A DNA stretch of 64,000 nucleotides from Tropicimonas sp. IMCC6043 (GTDB lineage: Bacteria; Pseudomonadota; Alphaproteobacteria; Rhodobacterales; Rhodobacteraceae): NCBI RefSeq assembly GCF_004146235.1, contig NZ_SELO01000012.1, forward strand, positions 1 through 64,000. The letters are read 5' to 3'. Positions 47,573-56,473 of the stretch are shown here, piece by piece. The notes beneath the pieces were generated by a model. The model was given only the letters and a program-made list of their open reading frames with translations. It was not told where the DNA came from and searched no databases. Made by a program: the position numbers and the translations under genes. Each line of letters opens with the position of its first letter. Within the stretch, counting starts at the first letter, position 1.

Positions 47573-47628
47573 AAAAATTTACGTGAGTAAAATTTTTGGT
47601 TGACTCCTCGTTGGTGCGGGTCTTAGCT
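47573..47628 (+). promoter_or_regulatory. Promoter and operator-like repeat of the polyol ABC operon
   Basis: TTTAC-GTGA-GTAAA (47578-47591) is a perfect repeat inside a longer near-palindrome of A/T tracts (47573-47597). Two bases further, TTGACT (47600-47605) is a good -35, and TTAGCT (47623-47628) a weak -10 at 17 bases. The layout suits control by the LacI protein next door. Confidence 0.5.
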
Positions 47629-47668
47629 AACAACACTGCTTTACGCAGACCTATGGGAGGAAAATCGA

Positions 47669-48991
47669 ATGAACTTGAGAGGCGCACTCTGCGCAGCCAC
47701 TGCACTTGTGTCGGTCGCGGCCACCGCTGCGATGTCGGAAGAAATCACCATCGCAACGGTGAACAACGCCGACATGATCGTCATGCAGAAACTTGCTCCG
47801 CAATGGGAAGAAGCGACGGGTAATACGATCAACTGGGTCGTGCTCGAAGAGAACGTCCTGCGTCAGCGGACGACCCAGGATATCGCAACGAACGGCGGTT
47901 CGTTCGACATCATCTTCATCGGCGCCTACGAGGCTCCGATCTGGGGCGCCAATGGATGGCTGACTCCTCTGGACGACTTCGCCGATGATGCGGACTACGA
48001 TCTCGAGGACATCTTCCAGCTGGTGCGGAACGGCCTGTCCGCGGATGGTCACCTCTACGCCGTGCCGCTCTACTCGGAAACGTCGTTCACTTTCTATCGG
48101 ACGGACCTCTTCGAGAAGGCCGGCATCGAGGCGCCGACCGAGCAGATCCTGTACGATCCCGACTTCATGGAGATGGCTGCCAAGCTGCACGATCCGGAGA
48201 ATGGCATCTACGGCACCTGCCAGCGCGGCAAGGCCGGCTGGGGTGAAAACATGGCCTTCATCGGCCCGCTCGCCAACGCCTTCGGCGCCCGCTGGTTCGA
48301 TATGGACTGGCAACCGCAGCTCGACAGCCCCGAGTGGAATGCCGCGATCACCTACTATGTCGACCTGATGACCAACTATGGCCCGCCGGGTGCGACCGCG
48401 AACGGCCATAATGAGAACCGCGCCCTGTTCAAGGACGGCAAGTGCGCAACCTGGGTGGACGCGACCTCGGCAGCCAACGACGTGCGCAACCCGAACACCT
48501 CGAGCGTTGCCGACGTAACGGACTTCTTCAAGGCGCCGATGCAGGTGACCTCGAACGGCACCGGCTGGTTCTGGTCCTGGGCTCTCGCCATTCCGGCGAG
48601 TTCTCAGAAGATCGACGTCGCGAAGGACTTCCTGAAGTGGGGCACCTCGAAGGAATACTTCGAGATGGTCGGCGAGACCGAAGGCTGGGTCGCCGTTCCG
48701 AGCGGAACCCGCGCGTCGGTTCATGACGATCCGAGACTCCTTGAAGCCGCGCCCTTCGCCGCGACGATCAAGGAAGCGATCCTCTCGGTCGACCCGGCGA
48801 ACCCGACCAAGGATCCGGTTCCCTATACCGGCGTCCAGTTCGTTGCGATCCCCGAATTCCAGGGCATCGGCAACTATGTCGGTCAGCAAATCGCCGCGGC
48901 ACTCGCAGGCCAGTCGAGCGTCGAGGATGCACTGGCCAACAGCCAGCAATTCGCGGTCCGCGAAATGACCAAGGCCGGTTACATCAAGTAA
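47669..48991 (+). CDS. smoE: Polyol ABC transporter, substrate-binding protein
   Basis: A 440-residue periplasmic protein. Residues 1-22 form a signal peptide (GALCAAATALVSVAATAAM-like). The mature part begins EEITIATVNNADMIVMQKL and has the family pattern SFDIIFIGAYEAPIWG and YAVPLYSETSFTFYRTDLFE, as in sorbitol/mannitol-binding proteins. It should capture hexitols for SmoFGK. A GGGAGG site precedes the ATG. A hairpin follows the gene. Confidence 0.9.
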   Translation: MNLRGALCAATALVSVAATAAMSEEITIATVNNADMIVMQKLAPQWEEATGNTINWVVLEENVLRQRTTQDIATNGGSFDIIFIGAYEAPIWGANGWLTPLDDFADDADYDLEDIFQLVRNGLSADGHLYAVPLYSETSFTFYRTDLFEKAGIEAPTEQILYDPDFMEMAAKLHDPENGIYGTCQRGKAGWGENMAFIGPLANAFGARWFDMDWQPQLDSPEWNAAITYYVDLMTNYGPPGATANGHNENRALFKDGKCATWVDATSAANDVRNPNTSSVADVTDFFKAPMQVTSNGTGWFWSWALAIPASSQKIDVAKDFLKWGTSKEYFEMVGETEGWVAVPSGTRASVHDDPRLLEAAPFAATIKEAILSVDPANPTKDPVPYTGVQFVAIPEFQGIGNYVGQQIAAALAGQSSVEDALANSQQFAVREMTKAGYIK

Positions 48992-49003
48992 CCTCCTCCC
49001 AGG

Positions 49004-49034
49004 GCGGGCCGGTCCGAAAGGGTCGGCCCGCTTT
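49004..49034 (+). terminator. Hairpin between the binding protein and the permease gene
   Basis: GCGGGCCG pairs with CGGCCCGC (loop of 12 bases) and is followed by TTTG, thirteen bases after the stop. A partial terminator or RNA-stabilising stem at this place is common in ABC operons and would make binding protein exceed permease. Confidence 0.6.
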
Positions 49035-49131
49035 GTCAGACGCCACGTTTTTACTGTAGCTCGGCATCGAAGACTGTGCCCTCCGGCCCCTTGCCTTCAA
49101 TGCTGCGCTCAAGGCTCTCCGGGAGATACCA

Positions 49132-50004
49132 ATGGCAACCAAGGCTTCCCGCACCGCCGCCAGGATGATGATCTCGCCCTCCGTGATCCTTCTGCTCGGT
49201 TGGATGATCATTCCGCTTTCGATGACGATCTATTTTTCGTTCTTGCGGTACAATCTGATCACGCCGACAGGGAATCCCTTCGTGGGATGGGAAAACTACT
49301 ACTGGTTCGTGACCGATCCGAGCTTCAAGGCGGCGATGATCAACACGCTGCTCCTGGTCGGAGGCATCCTGCTGATCACGGTTATCGGAGGTATCCTGCT
49401 CTCGCTGCTTCTGGACCGGCCGATGTTCGGCCAAGGCGTCATCCGCATCATGGTGATCGCACCTTTCTTCGTGATGCCGACCGTGTCGGCGCTCGTCTGG
49501 AAGAACATGTTCATGAATCCCGTCAACGGGATCTTCGGGCAGATGGCCACCGGGATGGGGTTCGAGCCGGTCGACTTCTTCGGGCAAATCCCGCTTCTTT
49601 CGATCATCTTCATCGCCAGCTGGCAATGGTTGCCATTCGCGACGCTGATCCTGTTCACCGCGATGCAGTCGCTCGATCAGGAACAGCTCGAAGCCGCCGA
49701 GATGGACGGTGCAAGCTGGTCGAGCCGGTTCTGGTTCATCATCCTGCCGCATCTGGCGCGCGCGATCACCGTCGTTATCCTGATCGAGACGATCTTTCTG
49801 CTCTCGGTCTTCGCCGAAATCCTGGTCACCACCAATGGCGGGCCGGGCACGGCGACAACGAACCTGACCTACCTCATCTATGTCTCGTCGCTGCTTCAGT
49901 TCGACGTGGGCATGGGAAGCGCCGGTGGCGTCATCGCCATCATCCTCGCCAACATCGTCGCCATCTTCCTGATGCGGATGATCGGCAAGAACCTCGACGC
50001 ATAG
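49132..50004 (+). CDS. smoF: Polyol ABC transporter permease (first)
   Basis: A 290-residue inner-membrane permease with about six helices (SVILLLGWMIIPLSMTIYF, LLLVGGILLITVIGGILLS and others). The EAA loop, which docks on the ATPase, is EQLEAAEMDGASWSSRFWFI. It pairs with the next permease and the ATPase to import the hexitol. It follows a 140-base gap with a hairpin, so its expression may be lower than that of the binding protein. Confidence 0.92.
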   Translation: MATKASRTAARMMISPSVILLLGWMIIPLSMTIYFSFLRYNLITPTGNPFVGWENYYWFVTDPSFKAAMINTLLLVGGILLITVIGGILLSLLLDRPMFGQGVIRIMVIAPFFVMPTVSALVWKNMFMNPVNGIFGQMATGMGFEPVDFFGQIPLLSIIFIASWQWLPFATLILFTAMQSLDQEQLEAAEMDGASWSSRFWFIILPHLARAITVVILIETIFLLSVFAEILVTTNGGPGTATTNLTYLIYVSSLLQFDVGMGSAGGVIAIILANIVAIFLMRMIGKNLDA

Positions 50005-50017
50005 GGAGGAGAGATCC

Positions 50018-50851
50018 ATGGCACGCGCAGTTCCGCACAAGACCAAGGTCTTCAACACGGCCGTTGCAGGAACAATCGGCTTCCTGATGTTCTTTCCGAT
50101 CCTCTGGATCCTCATCCTGTCCTTCAAGACGGAAGAAGACGCGATCCGGGCGCCGTTTCAGGTTCTGTTCAGCTCCGGCTGGACGATGGACAGCTTCGCC
50201 ACGGTCCAGGAGCGGTCGGACTACTTCAAGCACTTCATGAACTCGGTCACGATCTCCCTCGGCTCCACCTTCCTGGGTCTGCTGATCGCCATCCCGGCCG
50301 CCTGGGCGATGGCCTTCGTGCCCGCCAAGCACACGAAGGACGTGCTGATGTGGATGCTGTCGACCAAGATGCTGCCGCCGGTGGGCGTCCTGGTGCCGAT
50401 CTACCTGATCTTCCGGGATCTGGGATTGCTCGATACCCGTGTCGGACTGGTGTTCGTGCTGATGATGATGAACCTGCCGATCATCATCTGGATGCTCTAC
50501 ACCTATTTCCGGGAGATCCCCGGGGAAATCCTCGAGGCGGCACGAATGGACGGGGCGAGCCTGCGCGAGGAAGTCCTCTACGTGCTAACCCCGATGGCAG
50601 TGCCGGGCATTGCCTCGACGGTGCTGCTCAACATCATCCTGTCGTGGAACGAAGCCTTCTGGACGCTGAACCTGACAGCGGCCAAGGCGGCGCCGCTCAC
50701 GGCGTTCATCGCCAGCTATTCGAGCCCTGAAGGCCTGTTCTACGCCAAACTGAGTGCGGCCTCGATAATGGCCATCGCACCGATCCTGATCATGGGCTGG
50801 TTCAGCCAGAAACAACTGGTCCGCGGCCTGACCTTCGGCGCCGTCAAGTAA
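50018..50851 (+). CDS. smoG: Polyol ABC transporter permease (second)
   Basis: A 277-residue permease of the MalG type with six predicted helices, beginning TVFN-like (here [20 protein letters not shown]) and holding the EAA loop [20 protein letters not shown]. It lies thirteen bases after smoF with a GGAGGAG site. The C-terminal [17 protein letters not shown] is typical of the family. Confidence 0.92.
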   Translation: MARAVPHKTKVFNTAVAGTIGFLMFFPILWILILSFKTEEDAIRAPFQVLFSSGWTMDSFATVQERSDYFKHFMNSVTISLGSTFLGLLIAIPAAWAMAFVPAKHTKDVLMWMLSTKMLPPVGVLVPIYLIFRDLGLLDTRVGLVFVLMMMNLPIIIWMLYTYFREIPGEILEAARMDGASLREEVLYVLTPMAVPGIASTVLLNIILSWNEAFWTLNLTAAKAAPLTAFIASYSSPEGLFYAKLSAASIMAIAPILIMGWFSQKQLVRGLTFGAVK

Positions 50852-50862
50852 GGGGAAGACCA

Positions 50863-51864
50863 ATGGGACAAATCACTCTGAACAAGGTTCGCAAGTGCTT
50901 TGGAGAGGTCGAGGTCATTCCTCCGCTCGATCTCGAGATCAACGACGGCGAATTCGTGGTCTTCGTCGGCCCGTCGGGCTGCGGCAAGTCCACCCTGCTG
51001 CGGCTGATCGCCGGGCTCGAGGATGTCAGCGACGGAGAGATCCGGATCGACGGGGCGGAGGCGACCGACGTGCCGCCGGCCAAGCGCGGGCTCGCGATGG
51101 TCTTCCAGTCCTACGCGCTCTACCCGCATATGTCGGTGCGCAAGAACATCGCCTTCCCGCTCCGCATGGCCGGGCTCGACAAGGCCGCGCAGGACAAGAA
51201 GGTCGAGGAGGCGGCACGGGTTCTGAACCTCACTGACTACCTCGAGCGGAAGCCGGGCCAGCTCTCCGGCGGCCAGCGCCAGCGGGTCGCCATCGGTCGG
51301 GCAATCGTGCGGGAACCCGCGGCCTTCCTCTTCGACGAGCCGCTCTCGAACCTCGATGCCGCGCTGCGCGTGGGTATGCGGCTGGAGATCTCGGAACTGC
51401 ACAAGCGCCTCGCGACGACGATGATCTACGTCACCCACGACCAGGTCGAGGCGATGACCATGGCCGACAAGATCGTTGTGCTTCGGGCCGGCAATATCGA
51501 GCAGGTGGGCTCGCCATTGGAGCTCTACCGCAATCCGCGCAACCTCTTCGTTGCCGGCTTCATCGGCTCGCCGAAGATGAATTTCGTCAACGGCCAGGAA
51601 GCAGCGAAGCACGATGCGCACACCATCGGAATCCGTCCCGAACATACGCAGGTTTCCACCGAAGGCGGAGACTGGCCCGGTGTCGTCGGCGTCTCCGAGC
51701 ATCTGGGCTCTGACACCTTCTTCCATGTGACTTGCGAAGGATTTGCCGACCCGCTCACGGTGCGCGCCGGCGGCGAGGTCGATCTCCACTACGGTGACAA
51801 GGTGTTTCTGACACCGGACGCGGCGCATCTGCACCGCTTTGACAAGGAAGGACTACGGTTATGA
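50863..51864 (+). CDS. smoK: Polyol ABC transporter ATP-binding protein
   Basis: A 333-residue MalK/UgpC-type ATPase. Walker A is [13 protein letters not shown] (about 36-48), the signature [14 protein letters not shown], Walker [14 protein letters not shown], and the switch His in [14 protein letters not shown]. The C-terminal TOBE domain (about 240-333) could bind regulators. Its stop overlaps the ATG of smoS (ATGA). Confidence 0.95.
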   Translation: MGQITLNKVRKCFGEVEVIPPLDLEINDGEFVVFVGPSGCGKSTLLRLIAGLEDVSDGEIRIDGAEATDVPPAKRGLAMVFQSYALYPHMSVRKNIAFPLRMAGLDKAAQDKKVEEAARVLNLTDYLERKPGQLSGGQRQRVAIGRAIVREPAAFLFDEPLSNLDAALRVGMRLEISELHKRLATTMIYVTHDQVEAMTMADKIVVLRAGNIEQVGSPLELYRNPRNLFVAGFIGSPKMNFVNGQEAAKHDAHTIGIRPEHTQVSTEGGDWPGVVGVSEHLGSDTFFHVTCEGFADPLTVRAGGEVDLHYGDKVFLTPDAAHLHRFDKEGLRL

Positions 51865-52634
51865 CGAAACGGCTCGACGGCAAGGTTGCCCTCGTTACCG
51901 GCGGCGCGCGCGGAATAGGCGCGGCGATTTGCGCGGCCTTTGTGGCCGAGGGCGCAAAGGTGGCGGTGGCGGATCTCCTTGCCAAGGATGCCGAAGAGAC
52001 CGCCGCTGCGCTCGGAGAGAGCGCGATGGCGGTTGCAATGGACGTGACGGATCTCGACTCCATCGCCGCGGGTGTCGCCAAGGTCGAGGAGGCCTTCGGC
52101 GGAATCGACATCCTCGTCAACAATGCCGGCGTGTTTACCATGTCGACCATAGAGGAAATCACGCACGCGTCCTATCGCCAGCAATATGACGTCAATGTCG
52201 GCGGCACGATCTTTACCGCGCAAGCGGTGGTCCCGGGGATGAAGAAGCGCGGCGGCGGTTGCATCATCAACTTCTCCTCCCAGGCTGGCCGCCGGGGCGA
52301 GGCCAATGTGCTGCTCTATTGCTCGACCAAGGCAGCGGTGATTTCGATCACGCAATCGATGGCGCTTGAACTCGCGAAGGACGGCATTCGTGTGAATGCC
52401 ATTGCGCCGGGCGTGATCGACACGCCGATGTGGGACGTTGTCGACGGGCTCTTCGCGAAATACGAGAACCGCCCGAAAGGCGAGAAGAAGCGCCTCGTCG
52501 GCGAGGCCGTGCCGCTTGGCTACATGGGCAGCCCGGAAGAGATCGCCGCCCCGTGCGTGTTCCTCGCCTCCGAGGACGCACGCTACGTGACAGCGCAGAC
52601 GCTCAATGTCGACGGTGGCAACTGGATGAGTTGA
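51861..52634 (+). CDS. smoS: Sorbitol dehydrogenase-like SDR
   Basis: A 257-residue short-chain dehydrogenase closely resembling R. sphaeroides SmoS, which oxidises sorbitol to fructose and also galactitol to tagatose. Motifs are [11 protein letters not shown] near the N-terminus, [24 protein letters not shown] with catalytic Ser and Tyr (Y-x-x-x-K completed by STKAAV), and the C-terminal [13 protein letters not shown], which is nearly identical to SmoS. The reaction with galactitol would feed the kinase/GatZ branch. Confidence 0.9.
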   Translation: MTKRLDGKVALVTGGARGIGAAICAAFVAEGAKVAVADLLAKDAEETAAALGESAMAVAMDVTDLDSIAAGVAKVEEAFGGIDILVNNAGVFTMSTIEEITHASYRQQYDVNVGGTIFTAQAVVPGMKKRGGGCIINFSSQAGRRGEANVLLYCSTKAAVISITQSMALELAKDGIRVNAIAPGVIDTPMWDVVDGLFAKYENRPKGEKKRLVGEAVPLGYMGSPEEIAAPCVFLASEDARYVTAQTLNVDGGNWMS

Positions 52635-52645
52635 GGAACCCTGCA

Positions 52646-53425
52646 ATGGACCTTGGGCTGACGGGCAAGCTCGCGATCGTTACTGGTGCCAGCAAGGGGA
52701 TAGGGCTCGGCATCGCCCGGGCCTTCGCGCGGGAGGGCGCCGATGTCGTCCTCACCGCCCGAACGGCCGATGCCGTCGAGGCGGCGGCCGCAGAGATTGC
52801 CGCCGAATACGGCGTCAATACCCGTGCGGTCGCTTCCGATGTGTCGACGCCCGAGGGGTGCCAGGCAGTGATCGACGCCGCCGCCGAGATGGGCGGAGCG
52901 GACGTCTTTGTCTCAAATGCCGGGACCGGGTCCAACGAGACGATCGCCGAGGCGCCGGATGCCAAGTGGCAGAGCTATTGGGACCTCCATGTGATGGCCG
53001 CGGTTCGCCTGAGCCGCGGCCTCGCAGACCAGATGGACGCAAAGGGCGGCGGCGCGATGCTGATGAACGCTTCGATCTGTGCGGTCCAGCCGCTCTGGTA
53101 CGAGCCGATCTACAACACGACCAAGGCGGCGCTGCTGATGTTCGGAAAGTGCCTCTCGACTGAGATGATCAAGCGAAACATCCGCGTCAACACCGTCAAT
53201 CCCGGCCTGATCCGCACGCCCGACTGGGAGAACACCGCCCGCGAACTGCGCGGCGACGACTGGGAGGGATACCTCCAGGAGGTCGCCGACGAGAATGCCG
53301 ACATCCGACGCTTCGGCACGGTCGGGGAACTCGCGGATTTCTGCGTCTTCCTCTGCTCGCCCCGCGCATCCTACAGCGTCGGCTCCGCCTATCATGTCGA
53401 TGGCGGAATGCTGAAAACCACCTGA
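52646..53425 (+). CDS. Short-chain dehydrogenase/reductase
   Basis: A 259-residue SDR. The cofactor motif TGASKGIGLGIA is at about residue 13, SNAGTGSNETI in the middle, and the catalytic Ser in MNASICAVQPLWYEPIYNTTKAA with Tyr-x-x-x-Lys. The N-terminal region favours NAD(P). A second polyol or sugar-acid substrate is likely from the operon context, but nothing fixes it. The start at 52646 follows AGGA. Confidence 0.85.
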   Translation: MDLGLTGKLAIVTGASKGIGLGIARAFAREGADVVLTARTADAVEAAAAEIAAEYGVNTRAVASDVSTPEGCQAVIDAAAEMGGADVFVSNAGTGSNETIAEAPDAKWQSYWDLHVMAAVRLSRGLADQMDAKGGGAMLMNASICAVQPLWYEPIYNTTKAALLMFGKCLSTEMIKRNIRVNTVNPGLIRTPDWENTARELRGDDWEGYLQEVADENADIRRFGTVGELADFCVFLCSPRASYSVGSAYHVDGGMLKTT

Positions 53426-53437
53426 AAGAAGATACAA

Positions 53438-54910
53438 ATGGTCATCAAGCTGTCGAACGCCACCCTGCAGGACCTGCCGGAAAACGTGGTCCGCCCAACC
53501 TATGACCGCTCGAAGCTCACGCCCGGCATTGTGCATATCGGGCTCGGTAATTTCCATCGGGCGCACCAGTCGTGGTATCTTCACCGGCTGATGCAGCAAG
53601 GGCTGGCGCTGGACTGGGCCATCATCGGCGCCGGTGTCCGCTCCTACGACGCGGCCATGCGGGAGAAGCTGCTCGCGCAGGATTGCCTGACCACGCTGAT
53701 CGAACTCGATCCGGCCGGAACCTCGGCCGAAGTCGTTGGCTCGATGATCGACTATGTGCCGATCGAGGAGGGCAACGGCCCGCTGATCGACCGCATGTCC
53801 CAGCCCGATATCCGCATCGTCGCGCTGACGGTGACCGAGGGCGGCTACTATATCGACCCGGTGACCAACAGCGTCGACACCAACCACCCCGACATCCGGC
53901 ACGACGCCGCCAACCCCGACACGCCCCGCACGGCCTTCGGTGCCATGGTCGCCGCGCTGAAGCGCCGGCGCGATACCGGCATCGCGCCGTTCACTGGCCA
54001 GTGCTGCGACAACCTGATGGGCAATGGCAATATCCTGCGCCAGACGGTCGTGTCCCTCGCACGGCTCTCCGACCCGGACCTGGCGGACTGGATCGACGCC
54101 TCCTGCACCTTCCCGAACGCAATGGTGGATTGCATCGTGCCGGCCACCGGTGCGCGCGAGAGGGGGTTCGTTGCCGAGTTCGGCATCGAGGATGCCGCGC
54201 CGGTCACGCATGAGAACTTCCGCCAATGGGTGATCGAGGACAATTTCTGCAATGGCCGTCCCGACTGGGACAAGGCCGGTGCGACCTTCTCCGATGACGT
54301 CCATTCCTACGAGACGATGAAGATCCGCATCCTGAACGCGGGTCACCAGGTCATTTCGGATCCGGGCGAGATCCTGTCGGTCGAGACCATCTCCGGCTGC
54401 ATGGAGCATCCGCTGATCGGCCCGTTCTTCCGCAAGGTCGAGGCCGAGGAGATCGCCCCTTATGTCGAGCCCGTTCCGGGCATGACGCCTGAGGCCTATG
54501 TCGAACTGATCGATCGCCGCTTTTCCAACCCGTCCATCGTGGACACTTCGCGTCGCGTCGCCTTCGACGGCTCATCGCGCCACACCGGCTTCGTCCTGCC
54601 GATCCTGCGCGATGCGCTCGCCGCGGGAGGGCCTGTCGCCGGTCTGGCGCTGGTCGAGGCGCTCTGGGCGCGGATGTGCACCGGCACGCGCGAGGACGGC
54701 AGCACGATCGAACCGAACGATCCCTTCTGGGACGATCTCAAGGCCGTTGCGCTCGAGGCCCGGGACACGCCGCGCGCCTGGCTCGCGATGCGGCAGACCT
54801 ATGGCGATCTCGCCGACGAACCGCGCTTTGCCGACGCGTTCGAGTCCTGGCTGCGGATCATCTACAGCGATGGAACCGAAGCGGCCCTGCGCGCCTATCT
54901 CGCCGGCTGA
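53438..54910 (+). CDS. mtlK: Mannitol 2-dehydrogenase family protein
   Basis: A 490-residue long-chain polyol dehydrogenase that oxidises D-mannitol (often also arabinitol or sorbitol) to fructose. The Rossmann part has IVHIGLGNFHRAHQSWYLHR (about 31-50). The catalytic residues Lys295, Asn300 and His303 in MKIRILNAGH fall at the same numbers as in the Pseudomonas fluorescens enzyme. Close to smoS in an operon, as in R. sphaeroides, where MtlK and SmoS sit in one polyol operon. Confidence 0.93.
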   Translation: MVIKLSNATLQDLPENVVRPTYDRSKLTPGIVHIGLGNFHRAHQSWYLHRLMQQGLALDWAIIGAGVRSYDAAMREKLLAQDCLTTLIELDPAGTSAEVVGSMIDYVPIEEGNGPLIDRMSQPDIRIVALTVTEGGYYIDPVTNSVDTNHPDIRHDAANPDTPRTAFGAMVAALKRRRDTGIAPFTGQCCDNLMGNGNILRQTVVSLARLSDPDLADWIDASCTFPNAMVDCIVPATGARERGFVAEFGIEDAAPVTHENFRQWVIEDNFCNGRPDWDKAGATFSDDVHSYETMKIRILNAGHQVISDPGEILSVETISGCMEHPLIGPFFRKVEAEEIAPYVEPVPGMTPEAYVELIDRRFSNPSIVDTSRRVAFDGSSRHTGFVLPILRDALAAGGPVAGLALVEALWARMCTGTREDGSTIEPNDPFWDDLKAVALEARDTPRAWLAMRQTYGDLADEPRFADAFESWLRIIYSDGTEAALRAYLAG

Positions 54911-54921
54911 AAGGAACTGAA

Positions 54922-55914
54922 ATGGAAGCTGTCTATTTCCCGGCACGCAATGAGGCCACGTCTGGCGAGTTGCCCGACCCGGTCCCCGGCGCGGGCGAGG
55001 TTCTCATCCGGGTTCGGGCGAGCGGCATCTGCCACACCGATTTCGAGGTCAAGAAGGGCAATTACGGCACCGGAACCTATCCGCTCGTGCCCGGGCACGA
55101 ATATGCCGGCGAGGTGATCGAGACGGGGCCTGAGGTGACCGGCTTCACCGTGGGCGACCGTGTCGTGGTCGATCCCAACCTCGAATGCGGGACCTGCAAG
55201 GCCTGCCGGCGAGGCTGGGCGCATCTCTGCGAAACGCTGGGGGCCTATGGCGTGACGACGAATGGCGGCTTCGCGGAACTAAGCGTCCTGCGCGCCGACC
55301 GGCTGCACAAGATCGGTGACATGCCCTTCGAGATGGCCGCGCTGGCCGAACCGTTGGGATGCATTCTCAATGGGCTGAGGCCGCTCAAGGGCCGGCTCAT
55401 CGAACGCGCCGCGGTCTTCGGAGCAGGGCCGATCGGGCTCCTCATGGGGATGGCGCTGAAGGCGCGCGGCATCGCCGAGGTCAACATGGTCGATCTCGAC
55501 GAATCCCGCCTCGAACTGGCCGAGATGCAGGGTCTGACCGGCGTTCCCGTCGGGAGCGAGTCTCTCGAACGCCTGGCGCTGAGTTGCGATCTGGCAGCGG
55601 ATGCGACCGGCGTCCCCGCGGTGGTGCAATCGCTCACCGGGTATGTCGCCAATGGCGGCGCGGCGCTGGTCTTTGGCGTCTGCCCTCCGGATGCGCGCGT
55701 CGAGTTTTCGCCTTTCGAGATCTTCCGGCGCGAGCTGACGGTGTTCGGAACCCATTCGCTGAATCACAACATTCCCGAGGCGCTCGCCGTAATCTCCGAT
55801 ATCGGCCCGTCGATCGAAAAGGTCGTCACGCACCGGCTGGACCTGGCCGGGATTGCAGAGATCATGGCAAGCCATCCCCCCGCAGGCAGCATGAAGGTGC
55901 AATACCAGTCCTGA
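54922..55914 (+). CDS. Zinc-dependent alcohol/polyol dehydrogenase (MDR)
   Basis: A 330-residue medium-chain dehydrogenase. Catalytic zinc ligands lie in SGICHTDFE and GHEYAGEV; four cysteines in ECGTCKACRRGWAHLC bind structural zinc. AAVFGAGPIGLLMGMALKARG is the cofactor-binding motif. Xylitol, arabinitol or sorbitol dehydrogenase activity is likely from the setting; substrate unresolved. Eleven bases after mtlK, last gene of the rightward operon. Confidence 0.88.
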   Translation: MEAVYFPARNEATSGELPDPVPGAGEVLIRVRASGICHTDFEVKKGNYGTGTYPLVPGHEYAGEVIETGPEVTGFTVGDRVVVDPNLECGTCKACRRGWAHLCETLGAYGVTTNGGFAELSVLRADRLHKIGDMPFEMAALAEPLGCILNGLRPLKGRLIERAAVFGAGPIGLLMGMALKARGIAEVNMVDLDESRLELAEMQGLTGVPVGSESLERLALSCDLAADATGVPAVVQSLTGYVANGGAALVFGVCPPDARVEFSPFEIFRRELTVFGTHSLNHNIPEALAVISDIGPSIEKVVTHRLDLAGIAEIMASHPPAGSMKVQYQS

Positions 55915-55955
55915 CGCTATCGGGCACTGGTTCGCAGGCCGCCATGGGTCCCGGC

Positions 55956-55973
55956 TTGCGCTGGCTTGCGCAA
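55956..55973. repeat. Small hairpin after the polyol operon
   Basis: TTGCGC and GCGCAA pair perfectly around six bases, 41 bases after the last dehydrogenase. There is no T-run, so it is at best a weak transcript end. Confidence 0.3.
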
Positions 55974-56034
55974 ACGCGTGGTTGAAGCGTAGGAGGGCCG
56001 CGAGGATGTCGCGAGATCAGATGAGGAACGCCCG

Positions 56035-56466
56035 ATGACACGTATGGCTGCACGGAAGCGTATCGCGCTGGTGGCGCATGACGCGATGAAACCGGCGATG
56101 GTCGCCTGGGCGAAGCGCAACCGCGACGTGCTGTCCGCGCATGAACTCGTCGGCACCGGAACGACGGGCGGCTTCGTGGCCGAAGGCGCGGCGCTCGAGG
56201 TGCGGCGGCTCAAGAGTGGACCGCTCGGCGGCGACCAGCAACTCGGCGCGATGATCGCCGATGGCCAGCTCGATATCCTGATCTTTTTCACCGACCCGCT
56301 GACCGCGATGCCGCATGACGTGGATGTCAAGGCACTGACCCGGATCGCCACGCTCGAACAGGTCGTCATGGCCTGCAACGCGGCCACGGCGGATTTCGTC
56401 ATCGCCTCGTCTCTCTTCGAGCATCCCTATTCGCCGGAAGCCGAAGAAGCGGCCAACGCCCGCTGA
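56035..56466 (+). CDS. mgsA: Methylglyoxal synthase
   Basis: Converts dihydroxyacetone phosphate to methylglyoxal and phosphate, a bypass that relieves sugar-phosphate stress. The 143-residue protein has the family blocks [21 protein letters not shown]-like (here [15 protein letters not shown]) with Asp67, and [20 protein letters not shown] with His94; these match the catalytic Asp71 and His98 of the E. coli enzyme. Another ATG nine bases later is possible. Sitting after the hexitol operon, it might vent excess triose phosphate, with gloB elsewhere in the window for removal. Confidence 0.93.
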   Translation: MTRMAARKRIALVAHDAMKPAMVAWAKRNRDVLSAHELVGTGTTGGFVAEGAALEVRRLKSGPLGGDQQLGAMIADGQLDILIFFTDPLTAMPHDVDVKALTRIATLEQVVMACNAATADFVIASSLFEHPYSPEAEEAANAR

Positions 56467-56473
56467 ACCAGGC

